Origin: Lewinellaceae bacterium
GTDB lineage: Bacteria; Bacteroidota; Bacteroidia; Chitinophagales; Saprospiraceae
Assembly (NCBI GenBank): GCA_016710765.1
Contig: JADJUJ010000016.1
Coordinates: 62,001 to 126,000 of the forward strand
DNA: 64,000 nucleotides
Reading direction: 5' to 3'
Part shown: positions 16,935 to 27,204 of the stretch, one piece after another
How the letters are laid out: each line of letters starts with the position of its first letter
Position numbering within the stretch: position 1 is the first letter of the stretch
Program-made: the position numbers and the translations under genes
The notes under the pieces: model-generated
The model's database searches: none
What the model was told of the DNA's origin: nothing
Seen by the model: only the letters and a program-made list of their open reading frames with translations

Positions 16935-19900
16935 ATGTTGACTCGTTTTATCGCTGTTGGTCTTTTGCTATCGGGCTCCCTGTTGCTGACTGCTCAGGAA
17001 AAGAAAAAGTGGGATGTTAACAATCCCGAAGGGATTCCCTATCAGGAGTTTGCTTTTTCTGTCACCGAAGGCACATGGTTAAACGTTGATGTTTCGCCCG
17101 ATGGCAGCATCATCGCGTTCGATTTGTTGGGCGATATCTACACGATACCTGCAAAGGGCGGAACGGCCACCTGTATTCGTTCGGGCATCGCCTGGGAAGT
17201 ACAACCGCGTTTTTCACCAGATGGTTCTAAGATCCTGTTTACTTCTGATGCTGGCGGCGGCGACAACATTTGGGTAATGGATGCTTCCGGAGAAAATGCC
17301 CGGCAGGTGACCAAAGAAAATTTCCGACTGCTGAACAATGCTGTGTGGTTGCCCGATGGGGAATACATTGTGGCACGGAAGCATTTTACCAGCGGCCGAT
17401 CCTTGGGCGCAGGCGAAATGTGGCTCTATCATATTTCGGGTGGCGACGGCCTTCAACTTACCAAACGCAAAAACGACCAGCAGGACGTAAATGAGCCTTC
17501 TGTTAGCCCAGACGGCCGCTACGTGTACTTCAGTGAGGATATGTATCCCGGTGGTTTTTTCCAATACAACAAAAATGCGATGGCCCAGATTTCTGTGGTG
17601 CAGCGCTACGATCGGCAGGAAGGGAAAGTAGAGATGGTCACCGGCGGATCTGGCGGTGCGGCCAGGCCGCAGATCAGCCCGGATGGAAAATGGCTGGCTT
17701 TTGTGCGTCGGGTTGACACGAAATCGGTGCTGTTTTTACACGAACTGGGCACCGGGTTTGAATATCCTGTTTTCGACGGGCTTGACAAAGACCAGCAGGA
17801 AGCCTGGACGGTCTTCGGTGTTTATCCGGGCTTTTCCTGGTTTCCACATGCCGAAAAACAAGGCAGCAATTACAGCATCGCCATTTGGGCGGGCGGCAAG
17901 ATCAATCGGCTTGATGTTGACCTCGGGAAAATTGCAGAAGGCAAACCATCCCTGAAAGTTGCCGACATTCCATTTCAATGTGATGTAAAAACCAAACTTG
18001 CGGAAACCCTTCGGTTTGAAAATAAAGTATTCGAGCCGGAATTTACCGCCAAAGCCATTCGGGGCGCTGCCACCAGTCCGGACGGCAAATCCCTGGCCTT
18101 TTGTGCAGCAGGACGCCTGTATTTGAAACCGCTTCCGGATGGAACGCCAATTGAACTTTCGTTGTCGGATCCAGTCTTTAAAAATGCCATTGCCGCCGAA
18201 CCAGCCTTTTCAACGGATGGCGCCCAAATGGTATATGTTGTTTGGGACGATGACGCCGGTTCTCGTATGGTCCTTCGCAACATGGCTACGGGGTCTGGTG
18301 TATTGCTCGAGCCAGCTGGCCGGGTCATGTATCGCACCCCACAGTTTTCAGCTGATGGAAAATCACTAGTATTTCGCGTAGACGATGGTGACGATGAGTT
18401 CGGCCCCGCTGGTACCGAAAAACCTGGTATTTACATAAGTGATGCACGCAAAGGTGCCAAGGCAAATTTTGTAACGGCAGAAGGCCAGTACCCTTCCTTT
18501 TCACCCGATGGGAAGCGCATTTACCTCAGCAGTGGGGGAGGAGGCAATAAGTTGTTTATTTCCGTTGACCTCAACGGGTTGGACCGCCGGGAACACTTTA
18601 AAAGCAAATACACCACGCAATGGGCATTGTCACACGATGGTAAATGGATGGCTTATACCGATTTGTTTAAAGCCTATGTATGTGCCGTCCCACAAACCGG
18701 ACAGGCCCTTGACCTGGGCGCCGATACCAAATCCATCCCCGTTAGCAAGGTGGCCTCCGACGCTGGCTATTACCTGCACTGGAGCGGTGATGATACCCAA
18801 CTGCATTACACGCTGGGTGATGATTACTACAGCATCGACCTGCAGCAACGGTTTACGTTTCTTCCGGGAGCGCCCGACAGTCTGCCTGATTTGCCCAAAA
18901 ACGGACAAAAAATCGGGTTGATGCTAAAAGCTGATCAGCCACAGCAAACGGTCGTCTTTAAAAATGCCCGCATCATCACTTGTGAAGGCGATGAGGTTAT
19001 TGAAAATGGCACCATTGAAGTAACGGGGAACAAGATCAAGCTGGGTAGGGCCCAGTAAGAACTATAAACCTACCCGCCTGACGAAAGACATGCGGCAGGC
19101 CACCATCGACTGCAAGGGCAAAACCATTATGCCGGGCATGGTGGATGTGCACAGTCATTCCGGCAATTTCCGTTTTGGATTGAATCCTCAAAAACAATGG
19201 GAGTATTACGCCAACCTTGCCTATGGCGTTACTACCATGCACGACCCTTCTGTAAACACCGAAATGACCTTTTCCAATGCAGAAATGCTGAAGTCGGGCC
19301 GGATGGTTGGCCCTCGGCTTTTCAGCACTGGTGTCATTCTGTATGGCGCGGAAGGCGATTTTAAAGCCGTGATCAATAGCCTCGACGATGCCCGCAGTGC
19401 GCTGCGGCGCACCCAGGCATGGGGGGCTATCTCGGTGAAAAGTTACAACCAGCCACGCCGTGAACAACGGCAGCAAGTCATTGCCGCAGCCCGTGAATTG
19501 GGTATGTTGGTGGTGCCCGAAGGTGGTTCTTTCTTCTACCACAACATGAACCAGGTGGTGGACGGGCATACGGGTATCGAGCACAACATCCCCGTGGCGC
19601 CCGTTTACAGCGATGTACTGGAACTCTGGAAGCGCACCCGTGCGCACAATACACCTACGCTCATCGTTTGTTACGGTGGTGTGAACGGCGAATACTATTG
19701 GTACCAGCATTCCGAAGTTTGGAAAAACAAACGTTTGCTGACGTATACCCCGAAACATATTTTGGAAGAACGCGGCCGCCATCGCACCATGATCCCGGAA
19801 GAAGATTACGAAAACGGTTACATGCTGGTGAGCCGTAGCCTGAAAAAGATGCAGGACAATGGCATCAACATCAATCTGGGCTCTCACGGGCAATTGCAGG

Positions 19901-20269
19901 GCCTTGGCGCGCACTGGGAACTATGGATGCTGCAACAAGGCGGCATGAGCAATCTGCAGGCCCTGAAATGCGCCACCATCAACGCCGCTACATACCTGGG
20001 GATGGACAAAGAAATTGGATCCATCAAAACCGGAAAATTGGCCGACCTGGTAATCATGGATAAAAAACCCGCTGGAAAACATCCAAAACAGCAACAGCAT
20101 CAACATGGTAATGGTAAATGGTCGCTTGTACGATGCCAACACGATGAACGAAATAGGCAATTACGATAAAAAACGGAGCGCCTTTTGGTTTGAAAAGCCA
20201 GGCAGCCAAACCAATGGTGCGGGCATGACCCATACCTGCAATGAGTCTCACTGTGTGTGTGGGCATTAA
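16935..20269 (+). CDS. TolB-like propeller fused to amidohydrolase, exported (two frameshifts)
   Basis: Large exported protein, about 1110 residues after correction. A Sec signal (MLTRFIAVGLLLSGSLLLTAQ) is followed by WD40/PD40-type blades (LNVDVSPDGSIIAFDLLGDIY, QPRFSPDGSKILF, PSVSPDGRYVYFSED, YPSFSPDGKRIYLSSGGG) to about residue 640. An amidohydrolase domain follows, with the metal HxH in MPGMVDVHSHS, the possible carboxylated Lys in ISVKSYNQPR and DGHTGIEH. Frame is lost at GGG 19043-19045 (one G too many) and at the A6 run 20062-20067 (one A too many). The corrected C-terminus ends HTCNESHCVCGH. It probably hydrolyses a cyclic amide or peptide in the periplasm; the substrate is unknown. 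An upstream open stretch back to 16284 overlaps the M1 gene and is rejected as start. Confidence 0.85.
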
Positions 20270-20307
20270 ACCTTCGTTGGTCGTTAGGTGTCGATCTTTG
20301 GCGCTAA

Positions 20308-20343
20308 CAGGAAAAAGGGCAGGATTATTTGCCCTTTTTCCTG
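20308..20343 (+). terminator. hairpin after TolB-amidohydrolase gene
   Basis: Fourteen-base stem CAGGAAAAAGGGCA pairing with TGCCCTTTTTCCTG, eight-base loop, 38 bases after the stop codon. No long U-tract follows, so it may work as a bidirectional or 3'-end-protecting hairpin. Confidence 0.6.
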
Positions 20344-20393
20344 AATTGAAACGTAACACGCTGATTATTAATGGTAAAAATGTAATTGTTATG

Positions 20394-20417
20394 TCTCCTC
20401 TCCTCTCCTCTCCTCTA
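20394..20417. repeat. TCTCC pentamer tandem repeat
   Basis: Four to five head-to-tail copies of TCTCC form a pyrimidine-only tract between two hairpins in a gene-free stretch of about 480 bases (20270-20747). Apart from the two hairpins I see no gene there. Confidence 0.7.
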
Positions 20418-20450
20418 GGAACTAGCCCCCTCCCGACCTCTGCTGCCCAA

Positions 20451-20489
20451 AACCCGGCTGCGACAACCCCTGTCGCAGCCGGGTTTTTG
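20451..20489 (+). terminator. strong intrinsic terminator
   Basis: Perfect fifteen-base stem AACCCGGCTGCGACA with TGTCGCAGCCGGGTT, loop ACCCC, then TTTTGTTT. It follows the TolB-amidohydrolase gene at 180 bases distance and insulates the next gene. Confidence 0.85.
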
Positions 20490-20747
20490 TTTAATACTGG
20501 CAAATGGCTGGGTTACATTCCTGATTTGACGTGGAATGGCCAAAACCCGAACAGCTGGTGCGGTTCCCCGCCCGTTGTTTCCAAAACAAGAAAGTTAGTA
20601 TCCCCATTCTTTAGCGTTAATCCATTTCGAGGGCAGTGGCGGTTTTGCTGCTGCATGGATATCCATTTATCATATTGGTTTTCAGGCTGTTAAGGGCTTG
20701 ATTAGATCTGGGCAAGTTATGGCTTGACCTGTTTTTCTCACCACCAA

Positions 20748-22052
20748 ATGATCCTATCCATGCTTACAAAACTATTGTATCGCCATTATCTTTGGTTGCT
20801 TTTCCCAATCGTATTGCTGCTGTCTTTTAGTCGTACCCATGCCTGCCTTCGGGGGGTAATATGGTCGGATGCCGAGGGGTATTACAAGTACCTGCCTACT
20901 GTTTTTATATTGGGTGATGTGCACAAAATGCCAGCGGGAAGCGTGTGGCCACTCCAGAATGAAAAGGGAGAATACCTCGATAAATACACTTGCGGGGTGG
21001 CCTATTTTGAACTGCCATTTTTCCTCCTGACCAAACAGATTTTAGCTGCAACAGGCCAGGATTCAAGCGACGTGTTTTCCGACGCTTATGCCCGGTCGGT
21101 GGTAGTGTCGGGTGTGGTAGCTTGTTTTATTGGGTTGTTTTTTCTGCAGCGGGCGCTCCGAACCAAGTATCGCGAACCAGTGGTTTTCCTAGCCTTGATG
21201 ATGGTGTTTTTAGGCACCAATTTATTCCATTATGCCAGCAAAGAAATGGGCATGTCGCATGTGTATTCCTTCGCGCTGATGTCGTTTTTGGTTTGGCAAA
21301 CGCCAGGATTTTACCGAAACCCCAATCTCGTCAACAGCCTGTTGTTGGGCGGGGGCCTGGGGTGGTTGGTGTTGATCCGGCCGACGAACCTCATCATTGT
21401 ATTGTTCATAGGCTTGTATTCCGTTTATTCAAGACGGGACCTGCTCGAAAGGCTTGTCTTTGCCAGGCGGCACCTTCTCCTGTTGTTGCCGGCCGGCTTG
21501 GCTGCAATCGTCTCTTGGCTTCCACAGATATGGTACTGGCATGAAATGGCGGGTTCCTGGTTCCGGTATTCTTATACCAATGAGGGCTTTATTTATTGGA
21601 ACAAGCCAAAAATGCTGGCGGTATTATTTGACCCACAAAACGGACTGTTTTTGTATTCACCACTAGTCTTACTTTTGTTAGCGGTTGTAATCGGTGATTT
21701 TCGCAAAAAGCAGCACAATGCACCAGCCATTTTGCTCGTGTTTTTGGTCTGCACGTATTGTTTTGCCAGTTGGTGGGCCTGGTGGTTTGGCGGCGCTTTT
21801 GGCGCCCGTTCCTACGTTGAATGGTATGCCTTGCTGGCGTTCCCGGCTGCCGGTTTTGTGGAACGAAGGCTTGTTCAGGCAAGGGGTTGGTCAAAGTGGT
21901 TGGCTTGGCTGGTACTGTTGTTTTTGGTTTATTACAGCGTTAGAATGTCTTTTTTGTACAACAGTTTGCCGGGGCCCTGGGACGGGGCGGATTGGCGCTG
22001 GAATTTTTCCAAAATGACATGGATCTGGCAGCATCTCTTTTGCGGGGCATAG
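20748..22052 (+). CDS. GT-C-type multi-pass membrane protein (putative glycosyltransferase)
   Basis: Integral inner-membrane protein of 434 residues with about ten hydrophobic helices. An early loop holds WSDAEGYYKYLPTVF, resembling the acidic first periplasmic loop of GT-C fold mannosyl/arabinosyltransferase-like proteins that use polyprenyl-phosphate sugars. Later loops include SKEMGMSHVYSF and SWWAWWFGGAFGARSYVEW, the last being typical of large uncharacterised GT-C-like proteins in Bacteroidota. The acceptor is not known. ATGs at 20748 and 20760 are both possible; the first is given. Confidence 0.7.
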   Translation: MILSMLTKLLYRHYLWLLFPIVLLLSFSRTHACLRGVIWSDAEGYYKYLPTVFILGDVHKMPAGSVWPLQNEKGEYLDKYTCGVAYFELPFFLLTKQILAATGQDSSDVFSDAYARSVVVSGVVACFIGLFFLQRALRTKYREPVVFLALMMVFLGTNLFHYASKEMGMSHVYSFALMSFLVWQTPGFYRNPNLVNSLLLGGGLGWLVLIRPTNLIIVLFIGLYSVYSRRDLLERLVFARRHLLLLLPAGLAAIVSWLPQIWYWHEMAGSWFRYSYTNEGFIYWNKPKMLAVLFDPQNGLFLYSPLVLLLLAVVIGDFRKKQHNAPAILLVFLVCTYCFASWWAWWFGGAFGARSYVEWYALLAFPAAGFVERRLVQARGWSKWLAWLVLLFLVYYSVRMSFLYNSLPGPWDGADWRWNFSKMTWIWQHLFCGA

Positions 22053-22090
22053 ATTTGGCGGTTTAGGGTTAAATAATTCCCATATACCAA

Positions 22091-22098
22091 TATCTTTG
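22091..22098 (+). promoter_or_regulatory. Bacteroidota -7 box (TATCTTTG)
   Basis: Fits TAnnTTTG and lies 58 bases before the PorP/SprF start, in the short gap after the membrane protein gene. Confidence 0.4.
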
Positions 22099-22156
22099 CC
22101 GCGAACGGCGTTTTGCCACCGTTCGCAAAACTTTGCATTCCAGAACCATTCTATAC

Positions 22157-23216
22157 ATGAGCAGAATTTACCGCTACACCACCATCATCCTTGTTTTTGT
22201 TGCTTTTTGCCTTGCTGCGCCACAAAAAGCAGCGGCACAGGACAAGCATTTCACCCAGTTTTACGCTTCCCCGCTGACCCTAAACCCGGCCATGACGGGT
22301 AATTTTGAGGGCCGGTATCGCGTAGGTGCCATTTATCGCGACCAATGGCGCAAAGTGTTGGACAACCCGATCCGCAGCTATGCGATGGCGGGCGATTTTC
22401 GTTTTGCCGCCCGTAAAAAGCAGGTGCGCAAAGATGCGGTAGGCCTGGGCTTGATGTTTTTCAACGATAAAGTCAGTGTCATCGATTTCAATACCACGCA
22501 AATCGCTATTTCCCTGGCTTATCATAAAGCGTTGGACGTCAACGACCGTCAGTTTTTATCCCCTTGGGTTCCAGGGTGGTGCCACGCAGCGGAATGTCAA
22601 TTATGAGTCGCTGAATTTTCACGACGAATTCGATGGATTGTCTGGATACAACCTTCCCACAGCGGAGAACTTGCCGGAAAACAACTTTTCCTATGCTGAT
22701 TTCAATTTTGGGTTGAACTATTCCGCACGCTTTGAGCGGTATGGTGCGGTGTTCGTTGGCCTGGCGGCCCATCATTTTACGCAGCCCACCATTTCCTTTT
22801 ACGGCAATGGGGCGGAAGGAGATAAGTTATACACGAAGTATTCCGGACAGTTTTCGGCAACCATACCCATGACCAAAGATGGAAGGGTATCCTTGCTTCC
22901 TCGTTTTTTACTGGCCATGCAGGGACCTCACATGGAAATCAATGCAGGCAGTAACCTGCGCCTTGCTTTTGGCAAATACGGAGGCAGCGCCGTTCATTTT
23001 GGGGGTTGGGCACGGACTGTGCGCAACGACAATGGGGTAGGGCTGGATGCCGTGGTCGCGCTAATGGGTATTGAACTAAACAGCGTATTGGTGGGGATGA
23101 GCTACGACCTCAACCTTCGCGCGCTGCAAGCCGGACAGCGCCAGAGCGCTTTCGAACTCAGTATTACTTATCTGGGCAATTACGAATCGGAGGAAATTTT
23201 GTGTCCTAAATTTTAA
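22157..23216 (+). CDS. PorP/SprF family type IX secretion membrane protein (one-base frameshift)
   Basis: Outer-membrane beta-barrel of the PorP/SprF family, partner of secreted proteins carrying gliding-motility C-terminal domains. After a signal peptide ending AAAQ the hallmark HFTQFYASPLTLNPAMTG appears, followed by YRVGAIYRDQWRKV and repeated amphipathic strands to ALQAGQRQSAFELSITY at the end. The frame breaks in the C-run 22560-22563, which has one C too many; with three C the chain continues RQFLSLGFQGGATQRNVNYE and totals about 352 residues. PorP-like genes often accompany large CHU_C-type adhesins, but the adhesin here is 23 kb away. It converges on murI, leaving ten bases between stops. 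Confidence 0.88.
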
Positions 23217-23226
23217 CAGGGTGCAT

Positions 23227-24039
23227 TTACCAGATGGCGCAGTGCTCCAGGTGAATTTCTTCCTGGTAAAAAATACGCGTTGTTTCTTCGAATGATTGGG
23301 TGTAATCCGACACGTAGAAGCGGTGCGGGTTGCGGCGCTTATCGTTGAGTAAATTATGGTCAGCCAGTTTTTTCTGTACAGCAGCGGCGGTAACATCCGT
23401 TGAATCCAGGATGTGCACCTTGTGCTGGTAGAACTCATCGATATCCTTGTGAATAAGGGGGTAGTGTGTACAGGCCAACAGCAGGGCTTCAATGTTTTGT
23501 AAAATGGGCTGACTCAGGTAGTCGTTGATAATTGCCCGACTGATGTTGTCGTGAAAGTATCCCGATTCGATCATTGGCGCCAGGAGGGGCGTGGCCAGAG
23601 AGGCCACTTCGAGATCGGGTTGTTTTTCGGAGAGTTTCAAGCCGTATACCCGGCTGTTGACGGTAGCCTTGGTGGCAATAACGCCGACCTTACTGAATCC
23701 ACGCAGTACCGTTGCATCTACCAACGGATCTACCACATTGACGAACAGCGAACTTTTTTTGAAAAAATCCAGCAATACGCGGTAGCCAACGGAAGAAGCC
23801 GTATTGCAGGCTATTACGATCATTTTGCAGTTTTGCTCCAGCAGAAATTTAGCGATCTGCAGGCAATAGTACCGAATGCTGTCCGGGCTTTTGTCGCCAT
23901 AAGGCATGTGGGCGGTATCCCCGAAATAAACCAACTCCTCTTCGGGTAAAAGTGTTGCGATAGCCTTTGCAACGGTCAGACCGCCAATTCCGGAATCGAA
24001 TACACCAATGGGTTGCTTGCGGTCGAAACGATCAGCCAT
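23227..24039 (-). CDS. murI: glutamate racemase
   Basis: Cytoplasmic enzyme that makes D-glutamate for peptidoglycan; 270 residues, the usual size. The two catalytic cysteines are in IACNTASS (about residue 79) and LLACTHYPL (about 190). The N-terminal IGVFDSGIGGLTV and YFGDTAHMPYG motifs are characteristic. It lies downstream of the two ompH genes on the same strand, separated from the nearer one by a terminator hairpin. Confidence 0.96.
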   Translation of the reverse strand: MADRFDRKQPIGVFDSGIGGLTVAKAIATLLPEEELVYFGDTAHMPYGDKSPDSIRYYCLQIAKFLLEQNCKMIVIACNTASSVGYRVLLDFFKKSSLFVNVVDPLVDATVLRGFSKVGVIATKATVNSRVYGLKLSEKQPDLEVASLATPLLAPMIESGYFHDNISRAIINDYLSQPILQNIEALLLACTHYPLIHKDIDEFYQHKVHILDSTDVTAAAVQKKLADHNLLNDKRRNPHRFYVSDYTQSFEETTRIFYQEEIHLEHCAIW

Positions 24040-24084
24040 GGAAAGATGTTTTATTAGCGGGACAAAACTACACTGTAATTGTGG

Positions 24085-24127
24085 TAAAAATAAAACGAGT
24101 CGCCCTTGTACAAGAACGACTCGTTAA
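24085..24127 (-). terminator. intrinsic terminator of ompH gene (leftward)
   Basis: Stem AACGAGTCG/CGACTCGTT with an inner palindrome CTTGTACAAG. On the reverse strand it is followed by TTTTATTTTT, as expected for termination of the leftward ompH transcript before murI. Confidence 0.75.
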
Positions 24128-24146
24128 ATGCACCAAAAAAGCAGTG

Positions 24147-24698
24147 CTAGTCCTTCGGACTTTCTACTTTAACCGGTTCTTCGTCCTTGATGGCGATACC
24201 GAGTTTGATGGCAACGTCGCGGGTAACGTCAAGCGATTCGTCTGCGTACAGGAGCACCTGCGTGGTAGAGTCAAACACCAACATGTACCCTTTTTCCTTG
24301 GCGACATCTTGCATGGCTTTGTTTACTTTTTCCAGGATGGGGGTATACAGTTGCTCGCGTTTTTCACCGAGTTTTTTGTACACCTCCTGCTCGTAGGAGC
24401 TAATGGAATCTTGATCAGCCTGCAATTTATCGGCTTGTGTCGCATAATCTTTTGGCGCAATGGTGCCGTTGGTTTTTTTACGTTCCAATTCTTCTGCGCG
24501 GGACTGGAGGTCTTTTACCATTTCCTGACCGCGTTTGGTGAGTTGGGTTTGGAAATCTTTCAGGACGCTGTCGGCTTCCTTGACTTCTGACATGTTGGCC
24601 AGCAGTGCAACAGAGTTGCAGTATCCGAATTTTTGGGTTTGAGCCATGGCCGCAGCGGAGATCATCAGGGCCAGGGCCAATACGATTGAGTGTTTCAT
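24147..24698 (-). CDS. OmpH/Skp-family periplasmic chaperone (copy 1)
   Basis: Periplasmic chaperone-like protein of 183 residues that would hold unfolded outer-membrane proteins. A Sec signal ends at AAAMAQ; the mature chain begins KFGYCNSVALLANMSEV and has a long coiled-coil hairpin (residues about 40-125: SVLKDFQTQLTKRGQEMV through EQEVYKKLGEKREQLYTP), then the closing strand GYMLVFDSTTQVLLYAD. The acidic/basic tail EEPVKVESPKD extends past the usual end. A second ompH gene lies upstream on the same strand. Confidence 0.9.
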   Translation of the reverse strand: MKHSIVLALALMISAAAMAQTQKFGYCNSVALLANMSEVKEADSVLKDFQTQLTKRGQEMVKDLQSRAEELERKKTNGTIAPKDYATQADKLQADQDSISSYEQEVYKKLGEKREQLYTPILEKVNKAMQDVAKEKGYMLVFDSTTQVLLYADESLDVTRDVAIKLGIAIKDEEPVKVESPKD

Positions 24699-24789
24699 TG
24701 AATGGATCTAAAATGTGAGAAAACCGGCTTTTTGCCGAATCCGACGCAAAAATACAATTTGCCGGGAAAAATTTAAGCATTTAGCATAA

Positions 24790-24850
24790 AGACGCAAAGG
24801 CACCAAGCAGCGGCCTTGTTTCAGGTCAATTGCTTTGGGCCTTTGCGTCT
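24790..24850. repeat. inverted repeat between the two ompH genes
   Basis: AGACGCAAAGGC at 24790-24801 is matched by GCCTTTGCGTCT at 24839-24850 with a 37-base loop. It could form a long-loop hairpin in the leftward transcript between the two chaperone genes. The CCTTTGCGTCT phrase also recurs as a dispersed sequence in many Bacteroidota genomes. Confidence 0.6.
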
Positions 24851-24871
24851 GTTGTGATCAATCAGTTGCAT

Positions 24872-25384
24872 TTACTTGGCCAGCATGGCCTTTACATCAG
24901 CGGTTTTGTCGTAGCGTTTATCGGCAAACAACATACCGGAGGCGCTGCCTTTGTCGAAGATGAATTCAAAGCCTTTGTCTTCTGCAAATTGCTGGATGGC
25001 GCCGTACACCCGGTCCTGAATGGGCCGCACCAGTTCTTCGCGCTTTTTGAAAAGAGAGCCTTCAGCACCGAATTTTACACGCTGTAGTTCGCGTACTTCT
25101 TTCTCCTTGTTCATGATTTCTTCTTCGCGTTGCTTTTTCATGTCTTCGCTCAACAATACTTGCTCTGCCTGGTACTTGCTGTACATGCCCTTGATTTTAT
25201 CTTGCTCGACAGCAATTTCCTGCCGCCATTGCGTTGCGATTTTATCCAGTTGTTCCTGTGCTTTCTGGTACTCCGGGAGTGATTCTAAAATGTCGGTCAC
25301 GTCGACGTAGGCAATGCGTTGAGCAAAACTCAGCACGGTAATGCCGGCAATAAAAAGAGTGGTCAGAATGCTTTTCTTAAACAT
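24872..25384 (-). CDS. OmpH/Skp-family periplasmic chaperone (copy 2)
   Basis: Protein of 170 residues with a Sec signal (MFKKSILTTLFIAGITVLSFAQ) and the OmpH start RIAYVDVTDILESLPEYQKAQ. A long charged coiled coil spans about residues 45-120 (QWRQEIAVEQDKIKGMYSKY, MKKQREEEIMNKEKEVRELQ). The end GFEFIFDKGSASGMLFADKRYD matches the second half of the Skp body strand. Tandem ompH genes beside the outer-membrane assembly gene bamA are common in Bacteroidota, but no bamA is visible here. The ATG at 25384 is preferred to the TTG three codons earlier. Confidence 0.92.
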   Translation of the reverse strand: MFKKSILTTLFIAGITVLSFAQRIAYVDVTDILESLPEYQKAQEQLDKIATQWRQEIAVEQDKIKGMYSKYQAEQVLLSEDMKKQREEEIMNKEKEVRELQRVKFGAEGSLFKKREELVRPIQDRVYGAIQQFAEDKGFEFIFDKGSASGMLFADKRYDKTADVKAMLAK

Positions 25385-25631
25385 AGTATTCAAATTTGTA
25401 CGATTAGGTTAAACAGGTTTGATCTCAGCAACAAAATTACAGGTTTTAGCTGCTTGCTGTGCTATTAAGACGGCGAACAGGGCCTTTAAGTTGCTTCTAA
25501 ATCTTAATAAAAATAATCTGTAAAAAGGCAAGTGTAACATTATCAGTGAGTTAGGTGATTAATTGATATTTTTCCCCGCCAATGATTAACCAGCGGTTAA
25601 CGTCGTCTTAATGATTTTTAACGCAAAGCGC

Positions 25632-25639
25632 TACTTTTG
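25632..25639 (+). promoter_or_regulatory. Bacteroidota -7 box (TACTTTTG) for hutH
   Basis: TACTTTTG lies 36 bases before the hutH ATG within the 290-base divergent gap between ompH and hutH. The gap is AT-rich and holds no other gene. Confidence 0.45.
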
Positions 25640-25675
25640 CACGCCTTTACAACATCTAAAACCAGTGCCACCACC

Positions 25676-27180
25676 ATGAACAGTACACCCTTGTACGCGA
25701 TCAACCCCGACCACCTCAGCCTCGATACCCTGCAGTCTGTTTTGTCGGAAGGCAAAAATTGGAACTTTCCGCGGAGTCCATCCGGCGTATTGTGCATTGC
25801 CGGGAATACCTGGACCATAAGTTGCAGGACACCGATGAACTGTTCTATGGCATCAATACGGGCTTTGGTTCTCTGTGTGATATTCGCATTTCAGAATCTG
25901 ATATCGAGCAATTACAGGCAAACCTTGTTATGTCGCATGCGGCTGGCATGGGCGATTTGGTGCCCCAGGAGATTGTACGGATCATGCTTTTGCTAAAAAT
26001 ACAAAGCCTTTCCTATGGCTATTCTGCAGTACGGTTGGAATTGGTAGAACGGCTTATTGCCTTTTATAACCTTGGCATACTTCCTGTTGTATTTGAGCAT
26101 GGCTCTTTGGGTGCTTCGGGTGATTTGGCGCCGCTGGCGCACCTGAGTTTGCCACTCATTGGCATGGGTGAGGTTTGGTACGAAGAGCGCCGTCAGCGTG
26201 CTGACGTGGTACTGGCAACCCTGGAAATGGAACCTTTACAATTTAAAGCCAAGGAAGCGATTGCCCTGCTTAACGGCACCCAGTTTTCTGCCGGATACGC
26301 GGTTTGGTGTGTCCTGAAGGCGCGCAAATTGGCAAACTGGGCCGATTACAATGCTGCGCTGGCTTATGATGCGTTCAATTGCCGGCTTACGCCGCTCGAT
26401 CCCCATATTCATAAAGTCAGGCCGCATGCAGGACAGGTATTTGTAGCCGACCATATTTTGCGCATCCTATCGGGTAGCGGCATGGAACAGGTTGAAAAAA
26501 CAGCGGTTCAAGATCCCTATGCATTTCGCTGTGTGCCCCAGGTTCACGGGGCGAGCAGGGATGCACTTGCCCATGTCGAACACATGGTGCTGACCGAAAT
26601 AAACAGCGTAACCGACAATCCCAATGTTTTTCCGGAGGATGATCTGATCGTTTCCGGTGGAAACTTTCACGCCCAACCGCTGGCACTGCCCCTGGACTAT
26701 CTCGCTATTGCACTGTCGGAGTTTGGCAGCATTTCTGAGCGCAGGGTTTATCAAATGATTGGCGGACAGCGGGGCCTGCCTGCTTTTCTGACAGCGCTTC
26801 CCGGGCTTCATTCCGGAATGATGATCGCGCAATACACCGCCGCGGCCATTGTTAGCCAGAACAAAGGACTTTGTACACCGGCATCCGTCGACAGCATCGT
26901 GAGTTGCAACGGACAAGAAGATCATGTCAGCATGGCCTCCAACGCTGCCACAAAAGTGCGTCGGGTGGTGCTTAACCTGGAGCGCTTGCTGGCCATTGAA
27001 TGGATGGTTGGCGCACAGGCATTGGAGTTTCGCCGGCCAGCGCGCAGTTCTGCCCCATTGGAGCAACTGCATGCTGCCTACCGAAAAGTGGTGCCAAAAC
27101 TGGAAGAAGACCGGATACTTTCGGTTGATATGGAAAATACGCTGCAGTTTATGGCTGCTGTAGAACTGCCTGAGGGGTGA
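25676..27180 (+). CDS. hutH: histidine ammonia-lyase (one-base frameshift near N-terminus)
   Basis: Deaminates histidine to urocanate; about 501 residues after correction. The MIO cofactor precursor Ala-Ser-Gly is present in EHGSLGASGDLAPLAHLSL. Family residues include YGINTGFGSLCD, NLVMSHAAGMG (His of the histidine-specific pocket), LLNGTQFS and QDPYAFRCVPQVHGASRDAL. The frame breaks in A5 at 25754-25758; six A gives SEGKKLELSAESIRRIV. Tyrosine or phenylalanine lyase activity is less likely because of the SHA motif. No hutU, hutI or hutG is nearby, so the gene stands alone here. Confidence 0.9.
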
Positions 27181-27204
27181 GCCAATTCAATGTTTGGTTT
27201 TTCA

